A stretch of 64,000 nucleotides of DNA from Litoditis marina (lineage: Eukaryota > Nematoda > Chromadorea > Rhabditida > Rhabditidae), in the NCBI GenBank assembly GCA_964036275.1, contig OZ038434.1:12065259-12129258 (forward strand). The letters run 5' to 3'. The position numbers were made by a program, and so were the translations under genes. This document shows, piece after piece, positions 1 to 11,000 of the stretch. The first letter of the stretch is position 1. Each line of letters opens with the position of its first letter. The notes below the pieces were generated by a model that did not search any database, had not been told where the DNA came from, and saw nothing but the letters and a program-made list of their open reading frames with translations.

Positions 1-57
1 AAAGTGTTCAAAATCTCGTATAACTACGAACTACAACCCTTGTTCTCTTTTTCTTAC

Positions 58-528
58 CTGGTTTCTACGTCGGTCCAGGTAGTTGCTTCCCGCCTTGTCG
101 CTCGTGTTCGACTGGAACTGTCGCGAAATCTCCGAGTACGACTCGCGGTCCATGCCAGGCGTCATGCCCTTGCTATACTTGATATCCGTCGTCTACAACG
201 GAAGTTCTAATTTTACCACTTTTATAGTTCCAACTGTTTGGCTGGAAACTGCTCTATCAAATACCAGAATACTGTAAGAACGACATGAGCTTGTTCGGAT
301 TACAGTCTCCGAGAAAGCTGGAGAGTATAACGTTAGGATTGGTCGGTTGGAGGACCGTGAGAGTCGTTATAACTGTGTAAACTTGGAACACTGCAATTAA
401 AATGTGACCGAATCTGAACACAAAACTAGCAATATTAGCTTCCAGCCTGTTATGGATGAGTAACCGTTGTATCATAAACTCGTTCCACTGACCTGAGATC
501 GAAGATTACCCATTCTGTCCTTCTCCTG
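58..528 (-). CDS. Partial gene at left edge: two phase-0 exons, possibly the 3' part of the repeat/CLIK gene
   Basis: Two exon-like blocks are visible on the minus strand. The first (528-493) encodes QEKDRMGNLRSQ between a TATACAG acceptor and a GTCAGT donor. The second (192-58) is 45 codons, starts after TTGTAG and ends at a GTAAG donor, so the gene continues beyond base 1. Both are phase 0 and compatible with each other. The larger block contains KYSKGMTPGMDRE, which loosely resembles the GMTxxGxxR core of calponin-like repeats seen in the two exons upstream (1329-1197 and 948-about 850). They may therefore be the 3' end of the large repeat protein, or belong to a separate downstream gene. 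I do not recognise a specific orthologue. Confidence 0.45.
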
Positions 529-732
529 CTGTATAGATCCTTTGCTCAGCAAGGGAATAACCGTTTCACTTGTGCCGTCCTAGAAACCTAACCAACATTA
601 CACTGCTTTGAGCTGTTTCTCAAAAAAGTTTGTTGTGAAATCCAGAAAGAAAAAATTTCAAAAAAAAGTTACACCAAGAAAGATAACGGTCCTTAGCTAG
701 TTAACGTTTCCTAGGTTGTTTAACTAGTTAGT

Positions 733-3700
733 TTATGGAGATTTTGAGGGATACAAGTCTATCTCTTCATATTTCTGAAGTTCATCATAACTTAAATAAA
801 AACTCGCGTCGTTGTTCTCAAAAATGTGATTGTCCACAACGGTTCCTAGGTTGTTTCTCCTTGCTCCGAATGCCGACATTTTGCTGCGATTCGCGCAACT
901 TCGCTCGTCTGCGAACAGGGGCAGCACTGTTTCCGACTTCAAAGCACCCTGGAAAACAGAACACTGTCGATTCGTTTTGAGTTTGATGATTCAAAATTTA
1001 CTCAAGTGTAATACTACCATTTGCGTTAAAAATCACGCTCATAGGTTTTAGACGTAGGTCTAGACCCTTGCTCTATGAAACAATGCTGGTTCCATTCAAC
1101 TTTTTTTTAGTTGTTTTGTGAACTTCAGAATTAAAAGGTTGTGGAAGTGGGCACTAATCTATACTGGATATGTTTTGTCATTATTGGAAAGAGTACCTGT
1201 TTCAGTTCGGTTGTGCCTTGATCCACTTTCAGTTGAGAGTTCCGCTTTTGACCAAAAGCCCCCATTCCCTCTTGCGTCATCAAAGCAGGACTCTGTTCCC
1301 AAGGAATGACAAACGGAATGAAAACGTCGCTAAAACATTATTTCTATAAATCTATATATTCCGGTTTGGTTTCGGAATCGTGTAGACACTCGCCAGAGCC
1401 AGGCAAGTCGCTCACGCTAAGTACTCAATAATTTTTCTGACTAGAAAAAACTTTTTTTTGGGTGTTTTTTGGGTTTTGTTCATAGAGATTTGCCCAAACT
1501 GTACGATACCGCATCTGAACTTTAGAATTTATTTAAACCTATTCTGCAATGGCTGATTGTAGTACCTATTATCAATCTGACCTATTGCCACTTGGAAGAG
1601 TGCTCCGATGCGAATGCGCGCCAACCATAACACATTTGAATTTCGCAATTGTGCGCAACGCACTGAAGTTTTTAATCTTTTTTTAGAGCTTTTCCAACTT
1701 TATTTTAATTCTGCCAAACAATTAAAATTCTTAAAATTAACGCGCATGAATTTTACGTGCTGCGCCCGGAAAAGTAACCCGTCAAATGTTGTGTGGATTT
1801 TTGAAACTTGAACCCACAGCTTCCGTGGTTTTTTCGCGTATCGACGTGTAGGCGGTATTCGTTCCTCTTTGTTTATCTCAGGAATAGTTTTTTCTTTGGG
1901 TGGCATGGGAATCGGTTCCTCGGGCTCTTTTATCGGGGGAATCCAGCGTGGTTTATATGGAACGGTTCCGTCCGTTTCTACGTCGTTGGGTTTGTCGACA
2001 TTAACTGGTTCTTCCTCGTCTGAAAATGGTGTTAGTACTTAAAAATGCGTTCTTTCGTTGAACCATTCATTTGTTCATTGAACCATTCAAGCATGTACGA
2101 TTGAAGTACATTATTTCATTTTTCTTGCATTGTTTAACGTCTGGAAAAATGAATCAATTGAATGTTACTGCTGTCTAACGAATCTTCCAAACATTCATGC
2201 TTTTTATACACGATTGCATGTTACCTACTAAGAAAGCAAAAACTTATCATGCAGTTATGTTTTCAGCTTGCTTTTCAGAACTCTAAAAGTTTCTATACAA
2301 GTTCGCCTACCTTCTTCGGGCTCTTCTTCTCCATTGACTGGTTCCTCTTCATCTTCTGGCTCAGTTTCGTCGTGGTCCTCGTCCGGATGGTCGGGAAGAT
2401 CAAATGTGGCATCGACGTCGGGTTCATCATCCTCTTCTGGCTGTTTTATTTTCAAAGGTTTCTTATTTTTCGGTTTGTCTTCAGTTTCAGGCAGCGGCTT
2501 AGTCTTGGATTTCGGCAATGGTATGGTCGCGTCCGTTTCTGGTTCGTCGTCATTTGGTTTCAACTTTGGCACAACTTTCTTCGGATCAGGCTTGGCTGGC
2601 GTTTTCGTTGTTGGTTTGGGAGCGGCCTTGGCGGGTGTTGCGGGTTTCTTCGGTGCAGGGTCCTTGAACTTTTGTTTCGGATCTTTTGGATCTGGTCCTC
2701 CTAGATAATCCGCTGGTAGTTCCTCGTCATCGTCGGGAACCTTCGGTTTAGTCTTGGATTTCGGCAATGGTATGGTCGCGTCCGTTTCTGGTTCATCGTC
2801 AGTTGGTTTCAACTTCGGCACAACTTTCTTCGGATCAGGCTTGGCTGGCGCTTTCGTTGTTGGTTTGGGAGCGGCCTTGGCGGGTGTTGCGGGTTTCTTC
2901 GGTGCAGGATCCTTGAACTTCTGTTTCGGATCTTTTGGATCTGGTCCTCCTAGATAATCCGCTGGTAGTTCCTCGTCATCGTCGGGAACCTTCGGTTTAG
3001 TCTTGGGTTTGGGCAGTGGTATGGTCGCGTCCGTTTCTGGTTCATCGTCAGTTGGTTTCAACTTCGGCACAACTTTCTTCGGATCAGGCTTGGCTGGCGC
3101 TTTCGTTGTTGGTTTGGGAGCGGCCTTAGCGGGTGTTGCGGGTTTCTTCGGTGCAGGATCCTTGAACTTTTGTTTCGGATCTTTTGGATCTGGTCCACCT
3201 AAATAGTCCGCTGGTAGTTCCTCGTCGTCGTCGGGAACCTTCGGTTTAGTCTTGGGTTTGGGCAATGGTATGGTCGCGTCCGTTTCTGGTTCCTCGTCAG
3301 TTGGTTTCAACTTCGGCACATCTTTCTTCGGATTAGGCTTGGCAGGCGCTTTCGTTGTTGGTTTGGGAGCGGCCTTAGCGGGTGTTGCGGGTTTCTTCGG
3401 TGCAGGATCCTTGAACTTTTGTTTCGGATCTTTTGGATCTGGTCCACCTAAATAATCCGCTGGTAGTTCCTCGTCGTCGTCGGGAACCTTCGGTTTAGTC
3501 TTGGGTTTGGGCAATGGTATGGTCGCGTCCGTTTCTGGTTCGTCGTCAGTTGGTTTCAACTTCGGCACAACTTTCTTCGGATCAGGCTTGGCTGGCGCTT
3601 TCGTTGTTGGTTTGGGAGCGGCCTTAGCGGGTGTTGCGGGTTTCTTCGGTGCAGGATCCTTGAACTTTTGTTTTGGATCTTTTGGATCTGGTCCTCCTAA

Positions 3701-6700
3701 ATAATCCGCTGGTAGTTCTTCGTCGTCGTCGGGAACCTTCGGTTTAGTCTTGGGTTTGGGCAATGGTATGGTCGCGTCCGTTTCTGGTTCGTCGTCAGTT
3801 GGTTTCAACTTCGGTATAACCTTAATCGGATCCGGCTTGGCTGGTGCTTTCGTGGTTGGTATGGGAGCGGCCTTAGCGGGTGTTGCGGGTTTCTTCGGTG
3901 CAGGATCCTTGAACTTTTGTTTCGGATCTTTTGGATCTGGTCCTCCTAGGTAATCCGCTGGTAGTTCCTCGTCATCGTCGGGAACCTTCGGTTTAGTATT
4001 GGGTTTGGGCAATGGTATGGTCGCGTCCGTTTCTGGTTCATCGTCAGTTGGTTTCAACTTCGGCACAACTTTCTTCGGATCAGGCTTGGCTGGCGCTTTC
4101 GTTGTTGGTTTGGGAGCGGCCTTAGCGGGTGTTGCGGGTTTCTTCGGTGCAGGATCCTTGAACTTCTGTTTCGGATCTTTTGGATCTGGTCCTCCTAAAT
4201 AATCCGCTGGTAGTTCTTCGTCGTCGTCGGGAACCTTCGGTTTAGTCTTGGGTTTGGGCAATGGTATGGTCGCGTCCGTTTCTGGTTCGTCGTCAGTTGG
4301 TTTCAACTTCGGCACAACTTTCTTCGGATCAGGCTTGGCTGGCGCTTTCGTTGTTGGTTTGGGAGCGGCCTTAGCGGGTGTTGCGGGTTTCTTCGATGCA
4401 GGATCCTTGAACTTTTGTTTCGGATCTTTTGGATCTGGTCCTCCTAGATAATCCGCTGGTAGTTCCTCGTCATCGTCGGGAACCTTCGGTTTAGTCTTGG
4501 GTTTGGGCAATGGTATGGTCGCGTCCGTTTCTGGTTCATCGTCAGTTGGTTTCAACTTTGGCACAACTTTCTTCGGATCAGGCTTGGCTGGTGCTTTCGT
4601 AGTTGGTTTGGGAGCGGCCTTAGCGGGTGTTGCGGGTTTCTTCGGTGCAGGATCTTTGAACTTTTGTTTCGGATCTTTTGGATCTGGTCCTCCTAAATAA
4701 TCCGCAGGTAGTTCCTCATCGTCGTCGGGAACCTTCGGTTTAGTCTTGGGTTTGGGCAATGATATGGTCGCGTCCGTTTCTGGTTCGTCGTCAGTTGGTT
4801 TCAACTTCGGTATAACCTTAATCGGATCCGGCTTGGCTGGTGCTTTCGTGGTTGGTATGGGAGCGGCCTTAGCGGGTGTTGCGGGTTTCTTCGGTGCAGG
4901 ATCTTTGAACTTTTGTTTCGAATCTTTTGGATCTGGTCCACCTAAATAATCCGCTGGTAGTTCCTCGTCGTCGTCGGAAACCTTCGGTTTAGTCTTAGGT
5001 TTGGGCAATGGTATGGTCGCGTCCGTTTCTGGTTCGTCGTCAGTTGGTTTCAACTTCGGTATAACTTTCTTCGGATCAGGCTTGGCTGGCGCTTTCGTTG
5101 TTGGTTTCGGAGCGCTCTTAGCGGGTGTTGCGGGTTTCTTCGGAGCAGGATCTTTGAACTTTTGTTTCGGATCTTTTGGATCTGGTCCTCCTAAATAATC
5201 CGCTGGTAGTTCCTCGTCGTCGTCGAAAACCTTCGGTTTAGTATTGGGTTTGGGCAATGGTATGGTCGCATCCGTTTCTGGTTCGTCGTCAGTTGGTTTC
5301 AACCTCGGCACAACTTGCTTTGGATCCGGCTTGGCTGGCGCTTTCGTTGTTGGTTTGGGAGCGGTCTTAGCGGGTGTTGCGGGTTTCTTCGGTGCAGGAT
5401 CCTTGAACTTTAGTTTCGGGTCTTTTGAATCTGGTACCCCCAAATATTCCGCTGGTAGTTCCTCGTCATCATCTAGAACCTTCGGTTTGAATTTTGGTTT
5501 TGGCAATGAAAGAGTGGCATTTGTTTCCGGTTCTGTATCAGTTGGTTCCAACTTTGGCACAACCTTCTTTGGTTCAGGCTTCGCCGGCGCTTTTGTTGCT
5601 GGGTTGGGCGTTGGTTTGGTAACCGGTTTGGAAACCGAATCTTTGAATTTGGGAGCAGGAATTTTTGCTGGAGTTGGCTCATCGATGCATTCCGCTTCCA
5701 GTTCGTCATCATCGTCAGAGTAGTCCTCGTGGATGGGGTCCTATAATAATGCAGGCGATTAATGGTCAGAGAAGTGCTGTTTGGCCCGATCCATTCTGAT
5801 AAATAAGACAACAAAACTTCCAAATGCACAACCCATATTATGAACTGAATTTTACCTGTGTGTTTCTGACAGATGGTAGAGTAAAAACTGCATTCGTTAC
5901 AGGAGTTCCGGGGTTGCTGTCCTGGGACGGTTGACGTAGCTTGGGAAAACGGGGACTCGCCTGTACGAGAACACATGACTTTGCAACACGCAATATTATA
6001 AGAATGAGAACGGTGATATAGTAAAGACAAAAGGCCGATAGAAGCTAATAGTTTGCCCATAGTCAAATTCGCCGAACCACAGCGGTAAAAATACAAACGT
6101 TTGGTGGAAATGGAAGAAATGGAAGAAATGGAGGAAATTATAATTGTGAATGGCGATTTTAATAACTCTTACATCGTTCTTCACTGTGGGAAGTTTGAAG
6201 ACTGCCTCAGTCAAAGGAGTTCCAGGTTCGTTCGAGGGTAACTTTACTTTCGGGAAGAATTTCGAGGCGTTGTTAGTCTGGAAAAATGAAACGGAACGTC
6301 CTTGAAGAATAGCAAGAAATTATACTCCAAAATGTAAGTAAGGGTACGAGTACAGTCTAGGCAGCTTTCTTCATTATTTTTGGATAACGCATATCGAGAA
6401 ACATTTTGATAATTCTAGCTTCATGCTGGAGTCAGATTTGTAATGTCTATTCTACAAAATTGAATGTTTTTTTTTTTACAAAACTAGAACTTCAAAACGT
6501 TTGAATTGTTTCTTACCGGAGGTGGATCATCATCGTCTTCAAAGGAAACGTCTGACAGTTCTTCTTCATCGTCCTCGAAAGAAATGTCTTCCACGCTTTC
6601 CTGAAAAAAAAAACTTTTTTACATACTCTCTAGGCGACGGAACGCAATTTAAACTGACTTACGTGTTACGACCGACTAGTACAAAGAAGTTGATACCATT

Positions 6701-7726
6701 AAGTTGGTAACTGCTCGAGAGGTAATCTTTACAAATTCAGCATACATATTAGGGTATTTCCAACTTTATTTGAAACAAACATTAAAAAAAACTCTTAACT
6801 TGAAAATCGGGAAAATTCGGACACTCAAAATGAACTCGACATTTTTGTAACTTGAAACTCGATCGAAACTCGAAACTCATTTTTCTGGATAAAATTTTCG
6901 AGTTCGTTCCGAGTAAAAATTCGAATTTGTGTTAGTTTGGGGATAAATATATTTAAAAAGCTAGAAATTTGCATTAATCAATGTGATGAAAGTTCCTGGT
7001 GGCGAAACTATTATCCTCTATCAGGCAATTTCTTCCAAACAATTATGAAACAATTACAATCGAGTCGAACATTTCAAAAACTGGGAACCAATATGAAACC
7101 AAAAATTTGTAAGTCAAAGAATGTTTGTGAGCATTTTTCCAAAAGAACCTCTATAAATTATCAATAGTTTCTGGAAACTGAAAGAAATAGTCGAGTGTAT
7201 TTCGATCGAATATTTGGTCCCATTGATTAGTTGATAAATGTGGATATTTGTCGCTTGCTTGCAAGCATGCATGTTTCACCGTCTTAACAGCTGCTCATAG
7301 AAATGTGGTGCTTCATATATACAAGTATATTTTTGAGGTTATATAAAAATAATGAATTGGTGTAAATCATGAAGAGTCACTCAAACAATCCAAACATTCG
7401 ACTCCAGTCTCAATTGGTCGAATTTCGGATATTTAGACTACTAACGGGAACATGGGGTGTAAAAAAATCAGGATCCCTATGAGAAAACAGTGATCAAGAA
7501 AATAAGAAGGTACCTTGGGGCATCAAAATCGAACTGGATTCGAACAAAGTCTAGTCCAACAACTTTAAAACACCATTTTGATACAAACTTGAGTAACGAG
7601 TGCTCGAGACTTCAAAAAACCCGAGAATAGTAAACTCGACACAATCCTAAGCGATAGTGAAAAGGAATTGAATGAAAAAATAATCATAAATATAAGAAAT
7701 GAACCAACCTCCTCGTCATCCGACAT
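733..7726 (-). CDS. Large acidic/PK-rich tandem-repeat protein with calponin-like (CLIK-type) repeat exons at its 3' side
   Basis: The start is ATG at 7726 (MSDDEE). Exons with a closing phase chain are 7726-7709, 6600-6517, 6277-6173, 5960-5856, 5740-2311 (one 3,430-nt exon) and 2019 to about 1700. The protein has an acidic N-terminus (SFEDDEEELSDVSFEDDDD), then two 35-residue related exons, then 83-residue repeats rich in Pro, Lys, Asp and Ala, then an acidic tail. Next come exon 1329-1197, with EGMGAFGQKRN, and exon 948 onward, with KMSAFGARRNN. Both resemble the core of calponin/UNC-87-type actin-binding repeats. Exon 948 can read to a stop at 733 or splice at 850-860 toward exons nearer the left edge. 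The link between exon 2019 and exon 1329 is unresolved: exon 1329 needs phase 2 and no matching donor is visible. Inference: an elastic, PEVK-like cytoskeletal protein, perhaps muscle. Composition suggests disorder, and no enzyme domain is seen. Confidence 0.7.
1197..1329 (-). CDS. Calponin-like repeat exon A
   Basis: This 133-nt exon follows a GTTTTAG acceptor and ends at a GTACTC donor. In phase 2 it reads FIPFVIPWEQSPALMTQEGM followed by GAFGQKRNSQLK. The block I-P-x(n)-MTQEGMGAFGQKRN matches the general shape of CLIK repeats (a GM-x-x-FG-x-x-RN core) known from UNC-87-type actin-bundling proteins. A second frame is also open across the exon but has no family resemblance. It ends in phase 0 and joins cleanly to the exon starting at 948. 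Confidence 0.55.
2505..5592 (-). repeat. Coding tandem repeat, 249-bp (83-residue) unit, about 12 full copies
   Basis: Equivalent sites recur at exactly 249-bp steps (2754, 3003, 3252, 3501, 3750, 3999, 4248, 4497, 4746, 4995, 5244, 5493), with a final partial unit near 2505. Each unit encodes the order VVPKLKPTDDEPETDATIPL, a KPKTKPKV segment, DDDEELPADYLGGPDPKDP, a KFKDPAPKKPATPAK segment and a KPTTKAPAKPDPKK segment. No unit has an insertion or deletion. The unit at the 5' end of the gene (around 5560) is the most diverged, and the last unit breaks off into another acidic stretch. Internal units are nearly identical at the DNA level, which points to recent unequal exchange or gene conversion. 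Copies at 3750 and 4746 share the same rare variant (VIPKLKP preceded by KPDPI). Confidence 0.95.
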
Positions 7727-8027
7727 TTCGGCGGCCTGCTGTTCTCTTTACACTTTCCCAAAGCATAACATCAAAAAACACGCCCCAGCACGGGTTAACC
7801 TCTTGATTATAATATATCACAAATCGTTGCTTGTACTCCTAGTAATCACGTTTACGTGAGAACACATCAGAAATAAGAAGATAGTCAACACATTTTCTCT
7901 ACCACGAAGTTTGCTTAAATTTTTTCAATCTATAAAACTACTAGAAAAATGTATTCTAGATCGCGATATACATCGCTTGTTGATTGTATTGTATTGATTG
8001 AAGTGAAAAAAAGAATGAATATATACT

Positions 8028-11000
8028 TTATTCCGCATTTTTCATCACGTCAATGAGCATTCTCATGTCCTTTCCCATTTCAGCGAGAAGAATGGTAGAG
8101 TTTTCTCTCTGCTCTCTCTCCTCCACACACTCTTTCTCCATACATCTCAGTTGTTCTTCCAATTCAATCAGTCTCACAGATTTCTTCTTCAGTTGCATTC
8201 GAATGTCCGAGCTGGCCAGCTCTGACTGGACTGATAGCTCCGATACCTGTAATACCGAATTACTACTAGTAAAATGAAACCATCTGAGATTGTAGTCAAT
8301 AAGATCTGATGTGGTTCTACAGATTTCACATTATTTTGGAAGTTTTCTTGGAAGAATGTAAAAATCATCTCGAGGGGCTCTTTCATTGTGCCGAAGGGGA
8401 CTTTCACCACGTGCCAATGAAAATTTGAATATACTGGAAGTAAATTGTATAGTCACGTGAAGCTAGCAATCTAATGAAGAGTATTGCACTTTGTCATTGT
8501 ACGTACCTGAGCTCTCTTGTGTTTAACATGTTTCACGTGACTATGCAATTGACTAACAACATAAGTGTTTTTAGCGAACAGAAAACGAATGTATTGATGA
8601 AATGTTACATTGTGAGCGAGCTGGTAGTTGAACGAAAACAACAAATATACCTGTTTTTGAAGCACTTGAATTTGTGATTTTGCCCTTTGCAGGTCTTCGT
8701 CTTTCTTATGAATCAGTATTTTGGTGTGGTATTCTTCACCCTCCCGGTCCTTTATGCCTAAAACGTAAATGAAATCGAACGAGAAGAACTTTAGCAGCTA
8801 GAAGGTTCTTACAACCAATTGTCAAGCACATTCATGTGCTTCAACCTCAACCAATTGTGCCCATTCCCATTTTCAATTCTACAGTTCCAAAACAAAGCTT
8901 CTGGTTGAAGGAGGTAACGGTTTCACGCCTAATTTCGCAGCCAAGTAAACAAGTTAAGCATAATAATTAATGAATCAATATTTTCATACCCTTCTCAAGT
9001 TGAGACCTCATCGAACGTAGCTTCTTGTTCTGTCGATTCGTATCTTCAACTTCTTGCTGGAGTCGCGTCACTTCTTGCTTCAACGCAACAACTTTGGTGT
9101 CTTGCTGATCGCGTTGTTCCTTGAATGAACATAATTATTGGTGCTTCAACTAAAATTCAGAGACAAAAATAGAATTGTGAAACTATTCGCGTTAAAGCAC
9201 GACGGTTATGTGGACCAATCCAGTGTCATCAGTCCTTTAAACTGCAATTGAGAAATGTTTTTCAGTTTAGAGGATCGGAGCGTTGGAATTGGAAAACATA
9301 ATCGTCGTTCTTTAACGCAATAATCCCAGTCATGCTGACCGCGTTTTTCGAAAAAATGAAGTTATTGCTGGGTGTGTTTGATTTAGCTAAATTCGTGAAT
9401 CTTCATTACGTGTAAGTGTTTCAAATTGCATCAGCACAACCAACTTAACGTCGCGTTCACGCTGTGTCTAAAATACAAGTAAACTTTTGAGTATATAATA
9501 AGTGAATAATAAGTTCAGAATCCTTACCGCATTCAAATTGTATAGTTTTCTGTTGTCCAATGTTAGTTGGTCGGCTAACTCAGTCAGGCGACCTATCTGG
9601 GTTTCCTTTCGAACAATTTCCGATCTGTAATGTAAAGACATGAGGCTGTGAACTTTTTTCATGAAGGTTTTTCATTTTTCGGCCAATTCTACAACTAGTA
9701 GGTAACCTGGAAGTAACCTAAAACTACAATCCGGTTACCGTTCAAATTAACGGTGAAAACCACATTTTGCGTTAGAAAAACAGGTAAGCGGTTTTTCATT
9801 TTAGGTTACCATCCGGTTACCTACTGAGGTAACCTGAAAAATAGGTTACCAAAAAAGGGTTAGGTTACCTAAAAACCCGGTTAGATATAGAGTCCACCTC
9901 ATTTTTCCGTTCGCGAAATCACTGAATACTTCTTGTACGAATTTGGTTTAGATAGCGATTTCCAGGATAAAAAATATGTCGTAGAAGAAGAATAAGAGAA
10001 TCGGTTAAAATTGTGTTGAAAAAAGTGCTATATATTGACGTCCATATAACTGATAGTCTGTATGAAATAGAATACGTACTTGAGGAAATCGATTTCGTTC
10101 TGCATTCTAGTCAGTGTGATTCCGTACTCCTTTTCCCGATCATCGTGCACCCGGCGTACTTTTTCCATCTTGGTGGCAGTAGATATAACCACTGTATTCA
10201 ATTCCTTCTCGGTTCTGAAAAAAATTATAATATCATTATATTATGTTCATGGTATTTCTAGTAGTTTTTGTTAAGTTTCGCTTCGGGAACAACTCCAAAT
10301 ATGACTTATCTCTTTGAATGAAGCTATAGAGAATGAAAGTTGAGTTTATAGGATGTATTCAAGATTAAGTTGAAACCTTTCAAGGTCTGTTCACATCAAC
10401 TGTACTACATTTACGATTTACCTAAACTGTCATCATAAAAAAAGAGACACCAGGAAACATAAATGTTCTCGTTCTACGTTTTTAATTCTGACGCTGTTTT
10501 ACCCTACAACTATTCAACTAGATTTTGGATTTTTTCTTCCACTTTCTTACTTTCTTCGTTCACTAGCAGTAATCATGTCACTAGCAGTAATCATAACATA
10601 ACAATTTCTCACCTATCTTTGTGAGCTCTTGTGATTTTCCTTATTTCACCCTCGAGCCTCGCACTTTCTGTTTTCAGTTGGGCACGATCCCGAGAACACA
10701 TTTCCATGTCGGACTTAAACAAAACGATGCAAGTTACGTTTGACGTGAATTGCACAATATTTGTGACCGTCAGCACTTATTCAGATTAACCTCCAAACTC
10801 TAATAGAAACTTCTAGAGAGGGATGTATACGGTAAAATCGTCATAATATTAACCATGTAGACACACCTCGCAGGCTGCGTTGCTTACACAATGCGCTACT
10901 TATTGACAGGTTCCAATATGGATTTCGGTATATTTCTGCACACGGGCTCCGAATTGCATCTCAACTCTCATTCACATCATTCATTATTCTATTCTCCTAC

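Noticed and set aside
2255..5560. Single-exon gene starting at 5560
   Set aside because: The frame is open upstream to a splice acceptor at 5741, and the 5' exons join in phase, so 5560 is an internal codon. The end at 2255 is also read through a donor at 2311-2310.
2268..5723. Series of plus-strand frames of 65-67 residues (GLGNGMVASVSG pattern) across the repeat exon
   Set aside because: They are the antisense of the 249-bp coding repeat. Each is interrupted once per unit, and they have no start or splice context of their own.
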